Below are positions 43,022 to 46,881 of a stretch of 46,881 nucleotides of DNA, one piece after another. Under the pieces are notes generated by a model that saw only the letters and a program-made list of their open reading frames with translations, was not told the origin of the DNA and made no database searches. Location of the stretch: NCBI GenBank assembly GCA_937876995.1, contig CALEFD010000076.1:1-46881 (forward strand). Direction: 5' to 3'. A program made the position numbers and the translations under genes. The first letter of the stretch is position 1. Every line of letters starts with the position of its first letter. The stretch is from an uncultured Bacteroidales bacterium (GTDB taxonomy: Bacteria; Bacteroidota; Bacteroidia; Bacteroidales; Bacteroidaceae).

Positions 43022-44170
43022 ATGGAATATAGAACAATAGATAAATATGATGGTGTGACACTGGTATTCAGTAAACTGGAGTTTGATTCCGGTCCCTCTG
43101 AATACAATGTTGTGCTGACGCTGTCTGACAGAGAGGATAATTTTGTAGATCAGGCAGATAGACTGCTCTCTGCCTATAATGATTTCTGTTCGGAAAATTT
43201 ACCGTTTGCTATACCGGTGATGGAGCGCTATTTTGTAAGTGATATTGCTAATCAACAACCTCTGTTGGAAAAGATGATAGGAGTGCAGGCGGAAAATGCT
43301 GTCTCTATTGTTGAACAGCCTCCTTTGAATGGCAGTAAAATAGCATTGTGGGCATATTTGCAGACGGAAATAGTAAATAGGAATCTGTATAATGGTATTT
43401 TTGAAACCAATACCGGGAATAGTATTCATCTGAGAACTGCATCGGAATATGAAACCAGAGGAACTTCAAGAACTCAGACAAAAGAACTGTTTCTAAAGTA
43501 TTCTGAGCGATTGAATGAATTGGGTCTGACACTTGCCGATAACTGTGTCAGGACATGGTTGTTTGTACAAAATATTGATAATAACTACCGAGGTGTTGTG
43601 GTTGCCCGTAACGATGTCTTTTCCATGCAGGGACTGACCACAGATACGCATTTTATAGCAAGTACAGGTATTGCAGGTAGAACTCAGGTAAAGAGCGCGC
43701 TGGTGCAGTTGGATACATACGCAGTTGCCGGTGTCAAGCCGGAACAGATAGGTTATCTGTATGCTTCTGATTATCTGAACAGAACTTCCGATTATGGTGT
43801 TAGTTTTGAACGTGGTACTGCTGTTACTTATGGCGACAGAAAACATGTTTTTATATCGGGTACGGCAAGTATAGATAACAAAGGTGAAGTAGTCTATCAA
43901 GGCGATGTGGTATTGCAAACTCACAGAATGATTAAAAATGTAGAGGCTCTTTTGGCTGAAGCGGGATGTGGTTTTTCAGATGTGGCTCAGATTATTGTTT
44001 ATTTAAGGGATATAGCGGATTATAGAGTAATAAACAGACTTTTTGCAAGTATGTTCCCTCAATATCCGTGCATAATAGTTCAGGCTCCTGTATGCAGACC
44101 CGGATGGTTGGTTGAAATGGAATGTATAGCTTTGAAAAAAGAGCAGAACAATAACTACAATAACTATTGA
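43022..44170 (+). CDS. Rid-superfamily, chorismatase-like protein
   Basis: A 382-aa soluble protein whose C-terminal half (about 235-375) is a Rid/YjgF-type domain: HVFISGTASID, VVLQTHRMIKNVEALLAEAGCGFSD written in part, then IIVYLRDIADYRVINRLF and the end PVCRPGWLVEMECIAL. The N-terminal half (about 1-200) contains RTWLFVQNIDNNY and looks like a second, diverged copy of the same fold. Two Rid-like domains in tandem with a GTASI strand is the layout of chorismatases (FkbO, Hyg5, XanB2), which hydrolyse chorismate; I have not verified the active-site Glu and Arg residues. A Rid-type imine deaminase is the alternative. It is followed after 25 nt by a phosphatase gene, probably cotranscribed. 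Confidence 0.6.
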   Translation: MEYRTIDKYDGVTLVFSKLEFDSGPSEYNVVLTLSDREDNFVDQADRLLSAYNDFCSENLPFAIPVMERYFVSDIANQQPLLEKMIGVQAENAVSIVEQPPLNGSKIALWAYLQTEIVNRNLYNGIFETNTGNSIHLRTASEYETRGTSRTQTKELFLKYSERLNELGLTLADNCVRTWLFVQNIDNNYRGVVVARNDVFSMQGLTTDTHFIASTGIAGRTQVKSALVQLDTYAVAGVKPEQIGYLYASDYLNRTSDYGVSFERGTAVTYGDRKHVFISGTASIDNKGEVVYQGDVVLQTHRMIKNVEALLAEAGCGFSDVAQIIVYLRDIADYRVINRLFASMFPQYPCIIVQAPVCRPGWLVEMECIALKKEQNNNYNNY

Positions 44171-44195
44171 TGTTGAACATTGACAGCGTAATATA

Positions 44196-44669
44196 ATGGA
44201 ACAACTGAAAATACTTTTTTTATGTCATGGTAATATATGCCGCAGTCCGATGGCGGAGTTTATAATGAAAGATTTGGTACGCAGTAGAGGTTTGCAAGAT
44301 TATTTTTTGATAGATAGCGCTGCAGTTACAACAGAAGAGATAGGAAATGCTATTTATCCGCCTGCAAAACGAAAACTTTACGAGAAGGGTATTCCGTTCG
44401 ATGATCACAGAGCCAGATTGATTACCAAAAAGGAGATTGAAGATTATTATGATATGGTATTTGTAATGGATACATCGAATTTGTGGTATCTGCGTAGAAT
44501 ATTGGGTGGTGAGCCGGGACCTAAAATAAGGCTTATGATGGAGTGTTCGGGCGAAAGACGTGATGTGCAAGACCCTTGGTACACAGGCGATTTTGAAACA
44601 ACATACAGAGATTTGGTACGGGCATGTTCTGATTTATTAGATTCGTTGAAATATAGACATCAGCAGTAA
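44196..44669 (+). CDS. Low-molecular-weight protein tyrosine phosphatase
   Basis: A 157-aa cytoplasmic phosphatase. The P-loop CX5R motif is CHGNICR (Cys10 to Arg16) followed by Ser, and the general acid is Asp126 in the DPWY segment, with a Tyr beside it as usual. All catalytic residues are present, so activity is expected. Relatives dephosphorylate bacterial tyrosine kinases in capsule synthesis or stress control, but no kinase or capsule gene lies here. The gene follows the Rid-like gene closely; its own promoter was not found. Confidence 0.93.
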   Translation: MEQLKILFLCHGNICRSPMAEFIMKDLVRSRGLQDYFLIDSAAVTTEEIGNAIYPPAKRKLYEKGIPFDDHRARLITKKEIEDYYDMVFVMDTSNLWYLRRILGGEPGPKIRLMMECSGERRDVQDPWYTGDFETTYRDLVRACSDLLDSLKYRHQQ

Positions 44670-44737
44670 TGACTGTTGGTGTTTTCTTTTAAAATAATGT
44701 GGTGTGATGAAAAAAGTCTTAAAAATGTAAGGTGGAC

Positions 44738-44769
44738 TTTGCAAAAACCATATAAATAGAGTACTTTTG
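44738..44769 (+). promoter_or_regulatory. Promoter of the AAA_14-type ATPase gene
   Basis: TTTG at 44738-44741, 20 nt, then TACTTTTG at 44762-44769: a perfect Bacteroidota promoter. Transcription should begin near 44776, which rules out the in-frame TTG at 44767 and supports the ATG at 44794. Confidence 0.75.
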
Positions 44770-44793
44770 CAGTTCAAATTACAGATAGTACGG

Positions 44794-45972
44794 ATGGAGT
44801 CGTTTTTTAGGACACATAGATACCTGCTGGAGCACTTGAATGCTCCTGTGCGTAGGGATCTTATGGATGAAATAGATTGGTCATGCCGCTTGATAGGTAT
44901 TAAGGGTACTCGAGGCGTAGGCAAGACTACATTCCTTTTGCAATATGCCAAAGAGAAGTTTGGCTATGATCGTTCCTGTCTGTATATCAATATGAACAAT
45001 CTCTATTTTCAGGGTAGGGGTATTGCAGAATTTGCCGGCGATTTTCAGAAGATGGGTGGCAAGGTGCTTCTTATTGACCAGGTGTTCAAACATCCTGATT
45101 GGAGTGAAGAACTTAGACTTTGCTACGATTTATATCCAAATTTGAAGATAGTCTTTACGGGTTCGTCGGTAATGCGTTTGAAAGAGGAAAACCATAGTTT
45201 GAATGGTATTGTAAAATCATACAATCTACGTGGTTTTTCATTCAGGGAATATCTGAATCTTAAGGCGGGGACATCTATACCGGCTTTAACTCTGAAAGAT
45301 ATTTTGGAACATCATCAGGAAATAGCAAAACAGATTCAGCAACAGATAAAACCGGAATTATATTTTCAGGATTATCTGCATCATGGTTTCTATCCGTTCT
45401 TTATGGAGAAGACAAGTTTCTCTGAGAACCTGTTGAAGACCATGAATATGATGATAGAGGTAGATATACTTCTGCTAAAACAGGTGGAATTGAAATATCT
45501 GCCAAAGATAAAGAAGTTGTTCTATCTGCTGGCATTGGGTGGTACATCGGCACCAAATGTAAGCCAATTGGCTAAGGCAATAGATACATCGCGTGCAACG
45601 GTGATGAACTATATTAAGTATTTGGCTGATGCCAGACTTATAAATATTGTTTACGACAAGGATGAATCTTTTCCTAAGAAACCTTGCCGAGTGCTGATGC
45701 ACAATACGAACCTGATTTATACTATATATCCTCCAAAAAGTGATAGAAAAGAGGTTATAGATACTTTTTTTGTCAATTCAATGTGGAAAGATCATAGTGT
45801 AAACAGAGGTAAGAAAGATAATACTTTTCTGGTAGATTGTGAATTGGAATTCAAACTACAGCAAAAGGGTAACATAACTAAAAATAATCCGGATTGGTTC
45901 TACGTGGTGGATAATATGAATGAAGGAAAGGATAATGTTATTCCATTGTGGATGTTCGGACTTTTGTATTGA
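44794..45972 (+). CDS. AAA_14-type ATPase with altered Walker B
   Basis: A 392-aa protein of the large group of Bacteroidales ATPases with an AAA_14 domain and a C-terminal winged-helix/DUF4143-like part. Walker A is intact (GTRGVGKT, residues 38-45). Walker B reads LLIDQV, with Gln96 where relatives have a catalytic Glu (DEV or DEI). The sensor region is recognisable (LKIVFTGSSVMRLKEE), as is the GFSFREYLNLK segment. The winged helix (VSQLAKAIDTSRATVMNYIKYL, split here for length) is intact, whereas the PD-(D/E)XK-like end is degenerate. Families of this type are abundant and of unknown function. It ends immediately before the foreign-looking contig tail, though its own C-terminus (PLWMFGLLY) looks complete. 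Confidence 0.8.
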   Translation: MESFFRTHRYLLEHLNAPVRRDLMDEIDWSCRLIGIKGTRGVGKTTFLLQYAKEKFGYDRSCLYINMNNLYFQGRGIAEFAGDFQKMGGKVLLIDQVFKHPDWSEELRLCYDLYPNLKIVFTGSSVMRLKEENHSLNGIVKSYNLRGFSFREYLNLKAGTSIPALTLKDILEHHQEIAKQIQQQIKPELYFQDYLHHGFYPFFMEKTSFSENLLKTMNMMIEVDILLLKQVELKYLPKIKKLFYLLALGGTSAPNVSQLAKAIDTSRATVMNYIKYLADARLINIVYDKDESFPKKPCRVLMHNTNLIYTIYPPKSDRKEVIDTFFVNSMWKDHSVNRGKKDNTFLVDCELEFKLQQKGNITKNNPDWFYVVDNMNEGKDNVIPLWMFGLLY

Positions 45973-46292
45973 CATAGAACTTGTAATAAATATTTTTAAA
46001 AATTATGGTATGAAGCAGTTACTTAATGGAGTATCGCTTTATCTCAATGAAGGTGACAGAATAGGGATCATAGGTATCAATGGTACGGGAAAGAGTACGC
46101 TTTTACGTATTCTTGCAGGCGTCAGTGGACCTGACAGCGGAAATATTTCTACAAAACCAAATATACAGATCTCATATCTTCCGCAAAATCCTGATATAAA
46201 CCCGGAAATGACTGTTCTTGAACAGGTTATGAGCGATATGCCTGCAGAGTATCGTGAAGTTAATGAGTATGAAGCAAAATCTATGCTCAACA
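45968..46292 (+). pseudogene. 5' fragment of an ABC-F ATPase without proper start, cut at ~46292
   Basis: The frame reads IELVINIFKNYGMKQLL, then LNEGDRIGIIG, Walker A GINGTGKST, and SYLPQNPDINPEMTVLEQV, the opening ~105 residues of an ABC-F protein (ribosome-associated ATPases such as EttA and antibiotic-protection factors). The style resembles clostridial more than Bacteroidales members. No ATG or GTG precedes the A-loop Tyr (NYG); ATG 46010 would delete it, and only ATT 45968 or ATA 45974 remain. After ...AKSMLNK (46292) similarity to ABC-F stops and AT-rich sequence begins. Signature, Walker B and the whole second domain are missing. Both ends therefore look like joins, not natural gene ends. 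Confidence 0.7.
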
Positions 46293-46314
46293 AGCAAATA
46301 AATATCAATTTACA

Positions 46315-46352
46315 AAAAATGGTCAAAAGGTACATACCTATAGACCATTTTT
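46315..46352. terminator. Rho-independent terminator (AT-rich tail segment)
   Basis: AAAAATGGTC (46315-46324) pairs perfectly with GACCATTTTT (46343-46352), and an inner AGGTA/TACCT helix extends it. With A and T runs on either side it could act in both directions, but it lies about 34 nt beyond the stop of the minus-strand histidine kinase fragment and most likely ends that gene. Confidence 0.8.
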
Positions 46353-46385
46353 ATTTTTTAATATTTCTTTCATTATTTTTTACTC

Positions 46386-46805
46386 CTAATCTTTTCTTAA
46401 AAATACTATAAAAGTTGTCCCTTTTCCTAGCTTGCTTTCTATTTCTATTTTTCCTTGCACTAAATCTATTATTCTTTTCACTATAGCTAAACCCAAACCA
46501 CTTCCTTCTAAAGTGTGTGATTTTTCTACTTGATAAAATCTTTCAAATATTCTTTCTTGCTTTTCTTCAGATATTCCTATTCCATTATCTTTTATTTTTA
46601 CTATTGTAAAATCTTTTTCTTCTTCTACTTTTATATCTATTTTACCAAATTGCTTACTAAATTTAATAGCATTATTCAATATATTTATCCATATCTCCAT
46701 TATTAAATCTTTGTCTTGTATCATTGCAATCATTTCATCAACTTCTTGTCCCAGCACTTCTAATTCTTCTGAATCATATTTATCAACTATAACATATTTT
46801 TTCAA
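46386..46805 (-). CDS. Histidine kinase C-terminal ATPase domain (partial)
   Basis: The minus-strand frame encodes 139 residues, of which about 30-139 are a GHKL kinase domain: N box IWINILNNAIKFS, G1 box VKIKDNGIGIS, F box IFERFYQ, G2 box GSGLGLAIVKRI, and the end GKGTTFIVFLRK. The His phosphorylation domain is missing. Instead, the first ~29 residues (DSEELEVLGQEVDEMIAMIQ) look like the end of a HAMP-type linker joined directly to the ATPase part, which skips about 100 residues expected between them. Base composition is far more AT-rich than the Bacteroidales genes, in the manner of Clostridia, Fusobacteria or Mollicutes. The nominal ATG at 46805 is unlikely to be a true start. Confidence 0.7.
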   Translation of the reverse strand: MKKYVIVDKYDSEELEVLGQEVDEMIAMIQDKDLIMEIWINILNNAIKFSKQFGKIDIKVEEEKDFTIVKIKDNGIGISEEKQERIFERFYQVEKSHTLEGSGLGLAIVKRIIDLVQGKIEIESKLGKGTTFIVFLRKD

Positions 46806-46881
46806 TCTTATTATCTACTAAACTAGTAGAAAAACCAAGTAAACCAGTAATAGCACTTAAAGCAGCTTCATCAAGTCCAGC
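46783..46881 (-). other. AT-rich contig end, unassigned
   Basis: From the last base the minus strand is open for 32 codons (AGLDEAALSAITGLLGFSTS and on) to a TGA at 46783-46785, overlapping the nominal start of the kinase fragment in another frame. The peptide is not recognised. It may be part of the same kinase gene displaced by a frameshift, or yet another joined fragment. Confidence 0.3.

Noticed and set aside
43022..44669. Functional link between the chorismatase-like gene and the DAHP synthase at 37155
   Set aside because: They lie 5 kb apart on opposite strands with an unrelated peptidase gene between; proximity alone is too weak.
1..46881. CRISPR arrays, tRNA/rRNA genes, insertion sequences or phage modules
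   Set aside because: No regularly spaced repeats with unique spacers, no cloverleaf with a CCA-proximal arm, no transposase, integrase or phage structural genes were found by reading both strands.
45968..46881. A horizontally acquired island with an ABC-F resistance gene and a two-component system
   Set aside because: Both genes are partial with abrupt breaks, no mobility genes or attachment sites are present, and composition shifts at the breaks; assembly error is simpler.

Overview
The first ~45.97 kb reads as a chromosomal segment of an anaerobic member of the Bacteroidota, order Bacteroidales. Evidence: promoters of the Bacteroidota primary sigma factor type (TTTG, 19-21 nt, TAnnTTTG) precede many genes; lipoproteins carry Bacteroidota-style export signals; and the genes include an AckA-Pta acetate pathway, a ThrA/PGM-like/ThrC threonine operon and a BtuH/BtuB/BtuG-type vitamin B12 uptake locus under a cobalamin riboswitch. 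I cannot assign a genus. I see no tRNA, rRNA, CRISPR array or insertion sequence.

Layout. 212-9035 (+): a four-gene tripartite efflux operon (TolC-like channel, lipoprotein adaptor, two different RND permeases). 9079-10587 (+): an AlbA_2/ATPase-like/winged-helix protein with a 42-bp tandem repeat. 10690-12915 (-): ackA and pta. 13007-16703 (-): a PnuC-type transporter, radA and an FAD oxidoreductase. 16757-17202 (-): a DUF1016 (YhcG-type) nuclease gene reduced by a large internal deletion. 17484-23363 (+): a threonine operon with a clear promoter and a Thr/Ile-containing leader peptide, followed by thrA, a phosphoglycerate-mutase-like probable homoserine kinase, thrC and a stand-alone methionine synthase reactivation domain. 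23369-31960: a B12 region: on the minus strand a cobalamin riboswitch, DUF4465 lipoprotein (BtuH-like), BtuB-like receptor, BtuG-like propeller fused to an extra domain and BtuF-like lipoprotein; then a divergent pair made of an unknown plus-strand gene and a minus-strand LytTR regulator + BtuC-type permease operon. 32000-34252 (+): a Kef/CPA2 antiporter. 34260-41580 (-): recJ, recQ, a DAHP synthase, an SGNH lipoprotein and an ABC-2 exporter, tightly packed. 41766-42896 (-): a secreted C1 cysteine peptidase. 43022-45972 (+): a Rid/chorismatase-like protein, a low-molecular-weight phosphatase and an AAA_14-type ATPase with an altered Walker B.

The metabolic theme of 17-32 kb is the homoserine branch point and B12: threonine synthesis, reactivation of B12-dependent methionine synthase, and B12 capture lie side by side. 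The B12 ABC importer appears incomplete here: the permease sits apart from its binding protein and no BtuD ATPase is present.

The last ~0.9 kb does not fit. After the stop codon at 45972 comes a 5' piece of an ABC-F ATPase of clostridial appearance with no normal start codon. It breaks off near 46292 into strikingly AT-rich sequence carrying a terminator and the C-terminal half of a histidine kinase. I read this end as a probable assembly chimera, not as biology.
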